Notes: generated from the letters alone by a model not told the origin. DNA of 64,000 nt from Phymatolithon calcareum (GCA_977006965.1 OZ345354.1:3100001-3164000), one strand, 5' to 3'; shown: positions 1-11,948, numbered from the stretch's first letter. Numbers and translations: made by a program.

Positions 1-1266
1 TGTGTCATCCGCTCCACCCGCAAGATATCCAATGAATATTGTCTCGTCGAACCTTGCCTGTCGTATGTGTTTGATATTCTTCGTAGAGGGATCAAATGCC
101 CTGGACAGAAATGGACTTATATGTCCAAGATGGATCATTAAACTCGACTTTTTGTCAAGTTTCTTTCGCTTCTTATCCGGAATTGATGCTTGAACGAGAC
201 AACCAAATATTCGAATATGTGAGACATCTGGTTTGCGACCTGTAACCAACTCCTTCGTCGAGTATTCGCGATTTGCAGAGTTTGGCAAAAGATTCTGAAC
301 ATAAACAGCGTAGCAGTGCTTCACCCCAGAATACTTTTCCCAATTTAGCTTCCGAAAGCATACATCGAACCTTGTCAAGTAGAGTTCTGTTCATTCTCTC
401 CGCCATGCCATTCGACTGGGGATTGTATGGCGCTGTGCATGAGTGAATTATGCCTTGTTCGAAGCAATATTGTAGTAGCTTGCCATTCAAGAATTCTCCT
501 CCGTTGTCTGTATGTATGCGCTTTATCCTGATATCGATCTGGCGTTCGAATCTTGCTTTGTACTTCACGAATGCGTCATAGGCGTCATTCTTTGATTTGA
601 TGATCTCAACAGACAAATGGCGAGACTTTCCGTCAATAAATGAGATGAAGTACTTTGCTTTGGACCAGCTTTCTGTGTCCATTGGACCGCAGATGTGCGT
701 GTATATAACATCTCCGATAGTTGTGCCGTAAGGTAAGAGACTTCCTTTGAACGGTGTCAGAGTTAGCTTTCCTTCTGCAAATGGATTGCATGTGATGATG
801 GATGATGAGTCATGCAGATTCAGTCCTGATACCGCTGACTGTCTTGCAATTGCTTGTATTGCGCTTTCGCTCGCATGACCAAAACGTTTATGCCAAAGGT
901 TAAGACCTGTAAGGTCATTGTTTTTCTTATTCATAGTGTTGCAGCTAATGTCGCTGAAAGGAGTACGAATCAGAACACTCCCTTGAATCTCATATAGTCC
1001 ACCTGCTCTCTTGCATCCAATACCAATCTGTTTTAGAGTATTTCCCTCAAGAAGTGCACACTTGCCATCACCAAATGTCATATGGATGTTTTTCTTGTCC
1101 AATGCATTCATAAATATCAGATTTAGCTTCATTTCTTCCATGTAGAGAACATCGGTGAGTTTCAACCAAGTTCCTGTAACGCCGTCGACTTCTTGAGAAC
1201 CATTATTCTTATCATGGGCTTCGAGGAAAATATCTTCGATGACTGTCTCAATATCAAACGGGGAAA
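1..1266 (-). pseudogene. copia-A pol fragment: protease end, GAG-pre-integrase and integrase
   Basis: Minus-strand Ty1/copia polyprotein part. Reading leftwards from about 1,266: a degenerate protease tail, the pre-integrase zinc region with a LWHKRFGH motif, then an integrase core with GDVIYTHICGPMD, HTDNGGEF and NGMAERMNRTLL, which carry the D, D and E of the DDE triad. The zinc-binding CxxC has lost a cysteine (CNPF). The main open stretch is 173-1,165. A frameshift near 260-300 moves the integrase C-terminus (the FGC...KLDKKSS...FIGYLAGG type region) into another frame in the first 170 bases. RT and RNase H should follow to the left but lie outside the window. Frame differs from gag upstream, so the polyprotein is broken. 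Integrase would insert the cDNA copy; this copy is inferred dead. Confidence 0.9.
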
Positions 1267-2295
1267 TTACATGTGAAGATTCGCAGTCCCAGTCGTCACA
1301 GTCAAACGAGCTTGTCTCATGTGCGTTGGCGTTTTCTTCAAATGAGTTGAGCTTGGACAGACATTCGCTCTGTCGGCAACATAGGTGTCACTATGGCAGA
1401 TGCATGTGTTCGGACTTTGGTCCATTTTCTCATCTCTCAGGGAACTTTTTACAGCCACGCCGAGTCTGGGCTTGATGTTAGCAACCGGACGATCAGGCTT
1501 GCCTTTCTTCGGTTTGTAATTGGTGCTGTCCGGATTGTCCCAGCATTCACAGGATATATGTCCCTTCTTCTTGCAATATCCGCACCTGCGAGTCTTTGCG
1601 CTCTTGTATGCGGTAGCAACTGTAATGTCGTAGTTCTTAGAGGTGCTTTTTCGTGCCTTCTTTTCTTTGTCCTCGTCCATAAGACGAGTTGTGACCGTTT
1701 CCCAGGACGTTTTATCCTCATCCATAGTTCGAATTGCAGCTATAACTGCTTCGAAATCTCGATCTTCCTTGATTGAGGAGAGCAAAATAGATACTTGCAT
1801 CAACTCATTTAGTTTCTGAACGGCATTGTCGAGCTCGGCGAATGTAGTCTCCAGCTCAGCAATCTGATCGGACATTGTCTCTTCCTTGCTTTTAGTCTTG
1901 CTGAAAGCTTCTGTACAGAGACTCAACTTGTTGCTGGTAGTTTTGCTTGCATATCGAGAGCATAGCTTGTTCCACATCTCAGCAGGGGATTTTGAATGCT
2001 TCTGGACTACCTTCAGGGGTTAGTCTCCGAGTGACGAAACGATAATCGCCGCAGCTTTACTTTTACGTTTTTCAAAATCTTGCTGGCTTGTTGATGTGGT
2101 ATTTGCTTCTTGGGCACTACATTCTCCGGATGCGCTGTCCGGTCTGGTCTCCGTGCCATCTACGATCCCCATACAATTTCTTGTAACTAGAACGGCCTCC
2201 ATTCTGAGCTTCCATAGGTGGAAGTCTTCAGTCGGTTTGTCTTTGAACTTCGGAATCGTGAGCTTGTCATCTTTGTGTCCCTCCATGTTTTCCAT
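1267..2295 (-). pseudogene. copia-A gag (nucleocapsid) with in-frame stop
   Basis: Gag of the same minus-strand copia element, reading 2,295 to 1,267. It starts MENMEGHKDDKLTIPKF, the usual N-terminal gag context (KFKDKPTEDFHLWKLRMEA). A single CCHC zinc knuckle, CGYCKKKGHISCEC, appears near the C-terminal side and would bind element RNA. An in-frame TAA at 2,020-2,022 splits it into two stretches that share a frame (2,295-2,020 and 1,977-1,267). Gag forms the virus-like particle in the cytoplasm in this family. The stop, plus the frame change before integrase, marks it as a relic. Confidence 0.88.
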
Positions 2296-5200
2296 GGGAA
2301 CCCAGGGATTTCCAACGAGTGGATATCGTTTTCTTCTTCCGGTGCTACCACTGGTAGAAAGCGATGTAGATGTTTTTGAGTAGTAAGAGTGGGTTGCCTC
2401 TTTTTACTTCGGAGGCTAACGCAAACTGCCTTCTATTGGCATTTGTTACGTCCGCTTATCAGACTACTAGAATTACCTACGACTGCTAAATTTGGTAATT
2501 CATCTATCCACGCAACCGCATTCAAATTTGAATGTTTTCGCTAGATGGGCGCCCTCATGGATCTCGTTTGTCAACACAAACATGCCGCATGCCACTGGCG
2601 ATGCCCAACTTCTTCAGGTAGTTTGCCTGCTTGTCCTATATTTTGTGTCCATTTCAATGCATTCCAAATATTTGTACGAGATCCCAAATTGGGCGTCCTG
2701 GGCAAGAGCGACCTCAAGCACAATAAAAAGTCTCGGGTAAGATTGCAATGCATCACGGTACGATTTGGGAAACGTCGTGGAAATGCACATGATGATCGAA
2801 ATGTGCAACAGGCTTTTTGTGTTAAAGTGCAAGATAGTGTTGGACCGCGAAGCAAAGAAGTCATTGAATGAAAATAGACATACCCTGGCTGTATCGGTCG
2901 TAGTCGCAGTATCACATAAGCTCGGATCAAAGACATGCATGGAGTTAAAGCCCTATGAAAGTCTCGTGTAGGATCGCAATGTGTCGTGGAAATACACATG
3001 ATGATAGACATGTACAACAGGGACCTACGATGGTGCTGGCTTGGATACATTCTTAGAAAGCATGAGCGCCGCCTGGTTCGATATCGGAGTTCTCCAAGAC
3101 CGTGTGATAGGTCAGCTGGTAGTTATTTAGAGCCCTTGTCTCTTCTCAGGGCCTTGAACTCGTGTGGTTGTTGGACAGGATCGTCAGCGCACAGTGAAAG
3201 TGATGGTATAACAAATTCCACAACTTTCCCACGTGCGAAAGTGTTGATTTCGTGCTCCCGAGCTATGGACCCAGACATGAGAATGAATACCAAGTTGACT
3301 CGATCACAATTGCACGTGTCCGGTGCCGCGGTCGCATCGATTTGTTTGCATTACAAGCGGCTAAGCGGCAGGAGGCTATAGTAAAACCTCGTTGATAAGC
3401 CTTAAACTTCGGCTAGCGAGATCCTTATCATATCACTTTAGCGCATCCAAAAGACTATGAGAAATATTTTCTTCCTGCTTCGCAGTAGAACTGCGGTACG
3501 TGTCAATTGAGTTCATGCACCTACAGTTCCAAGGAACCGCTTAATGAAGAAACAAACTGCGGTCGGAACTGCATTATGAAGACCTCTGAAACTATAAAAC
3601 AGAAGTTCTGAAACTGCTGCTGTCAAAAACTCTGGTGATAGAGTTGGAAAACTCTACATTTTTGGATCCTGGCCAATTTTTGCGCCCCTAGATTAATCTA
3701 GGGCAAACTTGAACAATATTTTCTTTCGGTTCTAGCTTGGAGCCAAATTCGTGCCTTATTATATTGGCTTGCTGTTGTTGATTTTCACCGGTATAGGAAC
3801 GCGCAATGGGCAGACCGGTAAATTCGCAGTGACCGGCACCAACATGTAAGCTCATAGGGCTCATCTCCTTGAAAATTGGCGCATTACAAATAGTAAAAAT
3901 AATATCTGTGATCGGCACTGATCCCAATCTGGGCACGACGGAAGTAACAAGAACATTAAATGTGAAAAACTATGTTACAGAAGTAACCACACGGTTGTTA
4001 AGCCAGATAATTTCTATTAAGAAGGATTGCGGCTCGCACAGGAGCACTTTGCACCCAAAGCCCAAGTTTTGAACGAACGAACATCGTTTGAGGCTGTTTT
4101 AGTGACAGCTCTAGCGCACCGGTGCGCTTACAGCTGCATTATAGTTGAGTCATCATTGGTCATCAGTGCACCATGTGCTTTCTCTGTGCAGTGCTTTCGC
4201 TAGTGCATAAGACCGAAGTATTTTGTGCTGGAATGACTGCGGAATTGTCGTGGAATTGTCACGGACGTCACAAGTAGTACACGTGTCAGAGCTTTGAACG
4301 GTGTGTTTTAGAAGATAATCCAACATGATCGTGCAGACCAGCGCTGGCACTAGGGATTGGACCGGAAGCTTGTCCAGTTCCGATCCATTCAAGTTGTAAC
4401 TAAACTGGAATTAAGGGGTTACATCCCCATCTTTGAATCGCTCTCACTGGCCGAAACAATGCTCATAAACTGGATGAAAATTTTAATTATATCCTTTTGC
4501 ACGGACGGGACTGCATCCACTTTTCAAGAAAATGAGAGGAACGAGTGAAATATTTTCAAATATGAAGTCAGGAACAGTTTCCAATGTTCGGCAGTCAACA
4601 ATCGTTGCCGAAAAAAGCTTACTATGTTTCCTTCGAACAGTTTCAGCTTCTCGACGGGGCGTAACCTAAATTTTACTACATTTTTCGCCTATTCCTTTGC
4701 CGATTTTAAAAATCTTTTGGTCTCGCGGTGCGAACTTTTTTGCCACTTAGACGTTCGATCATACCAAATTTGCGGTATTCCTGTGGTAGTCTACCATTCG
4801 AAACTTTTGAAAGAGGAAATTAAACAAGTCCTTTTCGAGATAATTGTCCATCTTTGTAGGCGAATCTTTTCGAAGAACACAATTACGAAAGTGCTCTACG
4901 CTCCTTATTTCATCTCCTTTCTTTAATTTTTTGGTTTTTGGATAACCTACGTTCTTGGATTTCTATAACAGCTTTCAAAATGCAATGAACGGATCAGAAA
5001 GAGGTCTTAAACTGTGCGTTTAAGAAGCTGTCCCGATTTTAGAAGGAACCCTCTGCAGCGAGTGGCTAGAAAAAGTTATGACGACGCGAGGACAATTGTT
5101 TGCTTAGCCAATTATTCAGCGCCATAGCAGAAAGTGTCCAGCAAGCTTCTCGGGTTCCCGTGCTCATAAAACATGAAAGTGAAAAACTAAGATGACGGTG

Positions 5201-5590
5201 TATGTCAGAATACGAGTATCAGTAGTAAATTCTCTGTCTCTCTCTCCGAGGGCAGAACAGCAGGAGCAAATTGTGTTGAGATTACAGAGGATTCTCCGAA
5301 GGTGTAACGACGTGGAAAGAGAATTTGGTCTCGGCACTCACGGATCCAGCAGTGTCAGCAGCATGTATGATGAGATCTGTCGCACGCCCCGTCGGGAGTG
5401 TCCATCTTAAAAGCATTGTTCCGAACTTCCGTTATCAGTATCTGTCAATGAACCCGTCCGGTAATGGTTTTGCTAAGTGGGTGACTGCGGGGCGAGGGAG
5501 TGATCGCGGGATGACCACGCACAAACCTTGGGGAGCGGCCGTGCGTCAGTTCGATCCTTATGAGGGCCCGACAGTGCCACTCACAATATT
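2296..5590. other. gene-poor interval left of the copia nest
   Basis: No open frame here resembles a known protein and none is long. The first 150 bases should hold the untranslated leader, primer site and LTR end of copia-A, but no second LTR is available for comparison. A diverged direct repeat occupies 2,730-2,815 and 2,957-3,022. The rest (3,050-5,590) is mixed-composition sequence with several short frames of up to about 130 codons that I regard as chance. Confidence 0.5.
2730..3022 (+). repeat. diverged direct repeat, about 70-85 bp units 227 bp apart
   Basis: The stretch from AAGTCTCGGGTAAGATTGCA at about 2,731 recurs as AAGTCTCGTGTAGGATCGCA at about 2,958. Both continue with CGTCGTGGAAATRCACATGATGAT and an AAATGTGCAACAGG/ACATGTACAACAGG end. 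The first unit carries roughly 16 extra bases in the middle. Function unknown; it may be an LTR or subterminal repeat. Confidence 0.55.
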
Positions 5591-6250
5591 TTCTTTCGAT
5601 CATGAAACAGCACCATCATTAATCAGCAGCACATATCAATTAATCAGCAAAGCAATCAAATTTTCAGCATCAGCATATATCATCAAATAATCACATTTAT
5701 AAATCAATTCAGCATTTCAAACATTTCGTAAAACGGCGGCAGCATTTCAAATAATTCCCAAGATTGAGCTGCAATTTCAAATAGTTCCAAATGTACAGCA
5801 GCATATAATCTGCGACATTTCCGTAGACTGCATCCTCGAGCGCACAGCGTCCCGATCATCCCAATCTTCCGGTGTTGTCAAGGTGCCTTTCTTTTCGCAT
5901 GCCGCGAACATGGCGGTGGTGCACGACGGCACGGTGGATGGTGAAGGTTCAGGCGGTGGCAGCGGGGCAACTATTGTAGAGCGTGTCGGCGGCAGCGTGG
6001 CGATGATGGAGCATGCCGGCGGTGGTGTGGCAGCGATGTTTTAGAAAGCGTGGCGGGAGCAGTGGTGTGGCCGCGTGGTTGACAGGAACGGCACTATGGG
6101 CGTGACGGTTATGGACCGGCAACTATCATGGCGGGAAGGTTTCATCGATGCGAGAGCGACGGTTGTTATAAGCTCATGTTGCGAAGGTGCAGCATGTGCA
6201 GCATGTGCAGCAAGGTCGCGAGCGTCATCACCTTCGTTAGCATATCGGCT
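5590..6250. other. AT-rich then GGC-rich low-complexity flank of copia-B
   Basis: 5,590-5,830 is AT-rich with many reiterations of ATCAGCA/CATATATCATCA type words. 5,900-6,070 switches to GGCGGTGG/GGCAGCG-rich sequence. A short GCAGCATGT tandem lies at about 6,189-6,212. It directly follows the RNase H end of copia-B on the minus strand, so it should include that element's 3' untranslated region and possibly an LTR. I could not find the partner LTR. Confidence 0.4.
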
Positions 6251-6269
6251 GGTTGGTCATTTGTTCTGA

Positions 6270-6722
6270 CGTACTCAGTCCTGATGACCCCCCCAAGTGA
6301 TAAGTTCGCGAACGTGATGGTGTCTCAGATCAATGTGCTTGGTTCTGGCGGTGCTGTGCGTCTTGGATGCGAGCGTTGCAGCGGTCGTGCTGTCGACAAG
6401 TATCGTCAGTCCGAAGATCGTGTGCTCGGACAAGGGTGTTTGGTGGCACATTTCCCAGTACAGCTTGCGAATCCACGAGACGTCTCTGCTGCAGGACGAT
6501 AATGCGACGTACTCAGCTTCCCCGGATGACAAGGTCGGCGGTTTTTCCAATGGACGGGAGAGTTGTGGACACAGATAAAATATCCCGTCGTGGACCTCTG
6601 TGTCTCAATATCTCCACCTCAGTCGGCGTCAACAGCCGCAGTGAGCGCTGATGCATCCAGTTTGCCGTTGCTACGGTTGTGAATGCCGAGGCTGGTACTA
6701 CCGGCGAGGTATCGGAGACCAC
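6270..6722 (-). pseudogene. copia-B RNase H, frameshifted
   Basis: Minus-strand copia RNase H remnant in two frames: 6,722-6,513 (a spacer with ATANWMHQRSLRLLTPTEVE) and 6,550-6,275, which holds SSGEAEYVALSSCSRDVSWI and later STARTKHIDLRHHHVREL. These are the conserved C-terminal blocks of copia RNase H, which removes genomic RNA during cDNA synthesis. The usual DxDWAG start of the domain is not seen in frame, so the domain is damaged. It lies directly downstream of the RT fragment at 6,955-7,579 on the same strand and is part of the same copy. Confidence 0.85.
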
Positions 6723-6954
6723 TTCTGACGAATTGCTGATGGCGATGTGTGGGAGTGTGAGTTTAACGGGCGAATGCCCCTACCGGGAAGCCTATGTCTG
6801 GTCTCGTGCACACTGCGAGGTACAAGAGGCCCCCGTTTATCGCCCTGTATGTTGCGTGGTCCCGGCGATCTAGAAGTTCTTCGTGCTGTGCCGCAGGCAT
6901 GAGGTTGGACTCTATTGGCAACGGTGTTCGTGCCGGGTTGGCATTTGTGAGCCC

Positions 6955-7640
6955 CTATTGCCGAAGCAGAGTTTTCACGTACCTCTCTTGATCAACTTTT
7001 AACCCTTTGCGACTTCTTGCGATCGTCCAGCTGATGAACGAACGCAGATGACCAAACATTCGAACATCGTATGTCGCCTGCAGTTTGGCTTTGATGTCGT
7101 CGAGGAGGTTCCTGTCGTTCGATGCGAAGGACATTTCGTCCACTAAAACGGCAATGATAAGGAACCTACTGTGATCCTTCAAGAAGTACAGCCGTTTATC
7201 GAACTTCGACGTGCAGAATCCCCAACTTGTTAGCAATTCGTGCAATGCGGATCCCCGATACCGCAAATGGCCTTATCGAGACGGCACACGTAACCTGGCT
7301 TATCCTGTCTTCCTGATGAGTTCGTCGGCTGCGCACGTAAATGGGAACATTGATCTTCCCGTACAGGTACGCGTTGTATACGTCGCCCCCGTCGAGGATT
7401 TGGTCTTTGTTGGCCACGAACGCGAGAAGCAATCGAATGGTTTCATGCGAAGCGACTGGTGCGTACAGCGTATCGGGGTCAAAGTGCACGTACGCTTCCT
7501 GGTAATCACCGCGAGCGTTCACTCTTGCCATATCCAAGTAACGCGATTCGTGCGCATCCAGTGGTTTGGCCTTGAACACTCAAATGTATTGCAGGATGTT
7601 CATATCCGGTGTGAGAATGACGTACGACCAAGTGCCTCTC
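6955..7640 (-). pseudogene. copia-B reverse transcriptase fragment
   Basis: Minus-strand copia RT. The N-terminal part (7,579-7,196) includes ARVNARGDYQE, VHFDPDTLYAPVASHETIRL and ILDGGDVYNAYLYG, where the D of GGDVYNAYL is the first catalytic aspartate block. After a frame change the palm continues at 7,266-6,955 with FLIIAVLVDEMSFAS. The YVDD box of copia RT reads LVDE here, so the last catalytic aspartate is substituted. Just upstream, towards 7,640, a TGA interrupts ILQYI*VFKAKP. The piece abuts the truncated 3' LTR of copia-C and lacks gag, protease and integrase, which lie on the other side of copia-C at 12.3-14.0 kb. Confidence 0.88.
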
Positions 7641-7641
7641 T

Positions 7642-7662
7642 GCAAGTCGCCTGATCTCAACA
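7642..7662 (-). repeat. copia-C 3' LTR remnant (21 bp)
   Basis: TGTTGAGATCAGGCGACTTG plus one base on the minus strand matches the first 21 bases of the 5' LTR exactly, then homology stops. The remaining roughly 340 bp of the LTR and the right target duplication are missing, so the junction to copia-B is a deletion. Immediately upstream (7,663-7,671, minus GAGGCGGAG) is a purine run suitable as the plus-strand primer tract. Confidence 0.8.
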
Positions 7663-7688
7663 CTCCGCCTCGACGAGACGGGTCCGTC

Positions 7689-8864
7689 TCATTTCTTGGT
7701 TACCGCCTTGTTGTCTCCAATGGGCATCATGCCCACCAAGATCTCGAACTTCTGCGGACCGAGCAGCTTCGTTAAAGCGTCGGATTCCATTTTCGCGGAT
7801 GGACAGTACTCGACACGTACGTCGCCGCGCTCTATGGCTTCGCGCGTGACATGATAGCGCACGTCCACGTGCTTCGCCCGCTTGCAGTCCTCCTGTGTCC
7901 ACTTAATGCACGCCTGGTTGTCCTCCATTACCTTGGTCGCGTCCAATTTTTCGCCCAGCTCTGCGAGTATGCGCCGCGCGTATTGCACCTCGCGCACGCA
8001 CTCCGCCAGCGCGATGTACTCTGCCTCTGTAGTGGAAGCCGCGACGCAGCTTTGCTTGTACGAGCTCCAGTTCACAATTCTTCCGTTCAGAGTAATGGTA
8101 TACGCGCCCGTCGACTTTCTGTCGGACTTGTCGCCTGCCCAGTCGCTATCGATGTACGCAGATAGCTCCGCCTTTCCGCGTACAATCCCGTGCATACCAG
8201 GTGCCACACCGACAATTTGCTTCCCCATTTTCTCCGCTGTGCTTACGGCGCCGTCCAGCGCTCCAATGTAGAAACCGCGCGACGTCTTTCTACGCAAGTA
8301 GCGAAGCAAACGCTTCGCAGCAATCCAGTGTACGCGTCCAGGGTTCGCGACGCAGCGGCACAGCACGCCCGCAGCAAATGCTATGCCAGGACGCGTGCGA
8401 CAAGCCAGGTACGCAACCTCGCGGTACGCCACCGCCGTCATTTCCGCGCGCTGTGCCTCATCTTTAGGAGAGCCTGCGACCAACGCGTCAATGTTCTCTA
8501 ACATAGGCGTCGGCGCTGATGCAGCGTTCGCCATGCCGAACTTTTCCAGCACACGCTCGCAGCAGGAGCACTGCGTAAGCAGCATGCAGCCCCCCTGACG
8601 TTCGAACTGCACGCCAAAGTAGTCGTATAGCTCGCCTAGGTCCTCGAGCTTAAACACAGCGCGCAGTTTCGCCTTCGTAGCTTTAACCGCAGCAATGCTC
8701 GCGCTTAGGATGAGAAAGACGTCAACGTAGACTATAAGTATGACTGTCTCCGTTCCCTCATTCAGCTTGTACACGCAACGGGTTGTCGCTAGTTTGTTGA
8801 AACCGAACTTTTCGAGTTCTGCACTGAGCTTCTCGTACCACAATCGAGGAGACTGCTTCAGGCC
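7689..8864 (-). pseudogene. copia-C RT C-terminal half and RNase H
   Basis: Minus strand, same frame as the integrase/RT stretch upstream but separated from it by a TAG at 8,865-8,867 between KKSL and GLKQSPRLWYEKL. The GLKQSPRLWY block is the standard copia RT motif. The catalytic YVDD box reads YVDVFLI, losing the second aspartate. RNase H follows with LSAYIDSDWAGDKSDRKSTG, VNWSSYKQSCVAASTTEAEY and KHVDVRYHVTREAI, ending at 7,689 close to the 3' LTR. RNase H looks complete; RT is catalytically dead. Confidence 0.93.
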
Positions 8865-10691
8865 CTACAAACTCTTCTTCAGGCGGTACACATCGCCGTC
8901 CCATTCCACGTACAGCTCTCCATCGATTGCTCCGTTCAGGAAAGCAGTCCATATGTCCGCGTGATGTGCGTGCCAGCCCATGCGCACGTAGTGTCCCACA
9001 ACAAGTAGTAGCACCTCGTACTCCACGACGGGTGCGAACGTCGCATAGTAGTCCACGCCGAATTTTTGCACGTAACCCTTGGCGACGATGCGCGCCTTGT
9101 ACCGTGCAACTTGACCTGCAGCGTCGAGCTTCTTCCTGAACACGACCTTGCACGGTATGGCGTTGCGGCCGTGCGGAAGCGCTGCACGAACCCACGCCTC
9201 GTTTTCGCGAATCGATGCGAGCTCGCGCTCCAACGCCTCCTCCCAGTGCTTGCGCTCGGCTCTCCCCAGTGCAGCCTCGTATGAGACGGGGTCATCGACG
9301 GCCAGCATATCAAATTCACCAAATCGCTCAGGCGGCTTCCGCGAACTGTTTGACGTTCGTGCCGGTCCTGCCGCGGGCGGCACGGACTTTCCCTCTTCCG
9401 GCCCGGTTCCGTCCGATGCATTAATGTCTCCATGGGTACTACCATTTCCAGTACCAGCCGGTGCCTCGTACATTTCGTTCTCATCGGTGTCTTCGACACC
9501 GCCAGTTCCAACTGCATCCTCTATAACTTTCCTTCCGCCGTCCGCGGCTGATGCCGTGGGCGCAATAGGCACTTCCTCGATGTAGTCCTCGTCCCTGTTG
9601 TAGTCACACCACTCAGGCGTAAAACTTTGCGAGCTCACGCGCACAATGTCCTTCCACGTCCTCATTGGGAAATTGTCCTCAAATATTTTGCAATGGCGCG
9701 AGATTTGTACTGTGCGTGCTTCCTCGAGCATGACGCGGTATTTTCCGTACGAAAGGCAGCGTAGCAATACCCCATTTATGGCTTTCGGGTCAAAGCCTCC
9801 GCGGAGATTCTCTGGTACACGCACCCACACCTTGCATCCGAACGTCCCAAGGTGGGATACGGATGGTTTCACGTCCGTCATTTCCTCTTCCAGCGTCATG
9901 CACCGTCCAGCCCGTGGAATGCGGTTACGCACATAGCATACCGCGTACAGGCACTCAGCCCAGTAGTTCGCTGGCGCACCAGCGTGAATGAGCATCGCTC
10001 GCATCGCGTTTTTGATGGTTCGATTCATGCGCTCGGCCTTGCCGTTCCCTTGCGGTGTGTACCGCGCGCTCTTGTCGATATCGATACCTTTCGCTTCCAG
10101 TGTCTCAGTGCCCGTAAGGCATTCCTTACCCCCGTCGAGCACAATGCGTTTCACTTTGCGGCCGGTCTGTCGTTCGGCCCAGCGCACATAGCGCTTCAGA
10201 TGGTACGCTGCGTCGCCCTTTGCGCGCACGTGCGCTGTGCGCACATGGCCTGACGCTTCATCAATGAATGTCAAGAAGAATTTTGCGCCGCCTAGCGATG
10301 GCAGGCTCATTGACGAGACGTCTGTGTGCACGACTGTACCGGGATTAGTTGCAAGATGGGTAAGCAGGCCCATAGGACCATTGGTCATGGTGCCTTCAAT
10401 GCATGGAGTGCACTCCATGCCTTTTGAGCTCACCGTCAGGTCCAGTCCACGCACGATGTGATGTACAGCCATTTTGCGAAAAGTGTCACGGTTTGCGTGA
10501 CCTAGACGCGCGTGCCACAGCTCCAGGATTTCGTCGCGCTCCTCTTGAGCGGAAAGCGCCTTATCGTCGCGCACCCCATACATGCGTATGACAAACATAC
10601 GGCCTTCGCGCGTTCCGCGCCCGACTATCGTCCTCCTTTCATGACGGTGCACCCCGACTTGTTGAAGATGATGGTGTGCCCGTCCTCGCAC
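8865..10691 (-). pseudogene. copia-C integrase and RT N-terminal half
   Basis: A 608-codon minus-strand stretch. Pre-integrase zinc region: LWHARLGHAN then CTPCIEGTM (HHCC type). Integrase core: VVHTDVSSMSLPSLGGAKFF (first D), KRIVLDGGKECL (second D; usual DNGGEF altered to DGGKE) and TPQGNGKAERMNRTI (E). A charged linker follows, then the RT start with IPCKVVFRKKLDAAGQVARY, RIVAKGYVQKFGVDY and DIWTAFLNGAIDGELYV. It ends at the TAG at 8,865. The first codons overlap the gag/protease frame by about 65 bp, so a single-base shift near 10,630 separates the two. A programmed shift cannot be excluded but is unusual for copia. Confidence 0.93.
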
Positions 10692-11887
10692 AGAGCTCCG
10701 ACGGACAGTAGGTTGTCGCGTATGGCCGGTACGTACAGCACGCGGATCAGATGCACGCTGTCGTCACCGCCTTCAAGGCACATGTTCGCCGCGCCCTCAT
10801 GGGTCGCGCGGATGCTCGAGCTGCCAGCCGTGGAGATTTTGGTTTGGACTGCGACACCAACGTCGGAAATCCATTTGTCAGACTTAAGTATGTGGGCAGT
10901 CGCGCCAGAATCGAGCAACGCGTGCTCGGCAGCAAAGTTCGCTGCTTCCGTGACGCCCTCGGCATTGTCAACGCGGACTAGTAATGCGCGTTCACCGCCG
11001 CCCTCCGTGCCGTCTTTCCCGGACTCATTCTTCTCTTTTTCGTCCTTCTTCTTCTTCCAGCATTCAGCCTGCTTGTGTCCGAGCTTCTTACAGTAGAAGC
11101 AATTGATCTTCTTCTTCTTGGAGCTCTCCTCCACGCGGAAAGCTTTCTCGGACTTAGAAGTCGCGCTCTGACCGCCGCCTGCCGTGCGCACGGGCGAGTG
11201 CTCCTGTAGCATTCTGGCCGACACTTGCGGCCAGTTCAGCTCATCTTTCGTCAACAGCGCCGATATAGCGCCGCCGTAATCCGAGTCCATGCGCGTTCCG
11301 AATGATTCGAAGAACATCGTGATAACGAGTTTCTCGTCCATGGCCGCGCCCATTGCATCGAGCTGCGCGGCAAGGCTCTCCCACTTCGACAGGTATTCGT
11401 CCATTTTCTGTCCAGTGTACTTCAGGCGCGCAAGCGACGTCTGAGCGCTCGCGTTGTAGAATGTACTGTCAGCAGCGCAGCGCTCGTGGAGCACGCTCCA
11501 CATCTTCTTTGGGTCCTCCTGATGCCTCATAACAGCTGCAAACGGAGCCTCCTCGAGTCCCTGCAGTATCACCGAGCACGCTACGTCACGTGAATTCTCC
11601 TGCGACAGCGTTGTCGCAGCCGCTACTACCGCAGTGGCGCTTGACGCCGGCCCCGCTGCTGGCAGTGTGCCAGTGCTCACTGTCGAAGCGTTCTACACCG
11701 TCGACGCTGTAGGGTCACTCTTCACGACGTTCCAGGCCTTCTTCGCCTTGAGTATCGCCTTGATCTGCGCCGACCAGAACATGAAGTTGTCCTCGGGCCC
11801 ACGAAACTTCGGCAGGTAGTACTTCGCGAGCGACATGCTTACTTCCTTGGAAGCCTGCACCCTCTTTGGCGCGTACAACCTCAGCAC
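10625..11887 (-). pseudogene. copia-C gag and protease
   Basis: Minus strand from MLRLYAPKRVQASKEVSMSL at 11,887. Gag features follow: YLPKFRGPEDNFMFWSAQIK (N-terminal gag) and an amber TAG at 11,693-11,695, after which the same frame continues. Next come the capsid-like helical region (MDEYLSKWESLAAQLDAMG), a CCHC knuckle CFYCKKLGHKQAEC preceded by a lysine cluster, and the aspartic protease motif ALLDSGATAHI. The final block, LLSVGALCEDGHTIIF, is the usual protease end before integrase. Gag packages RNA and protease matures the polyprotein. Apart from the amber codon the 421-codon frame is clean, suggesting recent inactivation. Confidence 0.92.
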
Positions 11888-11934
11888 ATGGAGGTATCGA
11901 ATCCAATTTCGATTTCGACAGCCGCTTCAGCAAT

Positions 11935-11948
11935 CTGGGCCCATAACC
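11935..11948 (-). promoter_or_regulatory. copia-C primer binding site for half initiator tRNA-Met
   Basis: Minus-strand GGTTATGGGCCCAG begins at the base after the 5' LTR. It is complementary to CTGGGCCCATAACC, the anticodon stem-loop of eukaryotic initiator tRNA-Met. Drosophila copia is known to prime from an internal fragment of this tRNA. Position and sequence together make the call strong. Confidence 0.88.

Noticed and set aside
2340-2380. Copia-A primer site in the TGGTAGCACC sequence
   Set aside because: Plausible position, but the partner LTR is outside the window and I cannot match it to a specific tRNA end.
10620-10695. Programmed frameshift between copia-C gag/protease and integrase
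   Set aside because: No clear slippery heptamer with structure; copia elements usually use one frame and this copy has other disabling mutations, so a plain indel is simpler.
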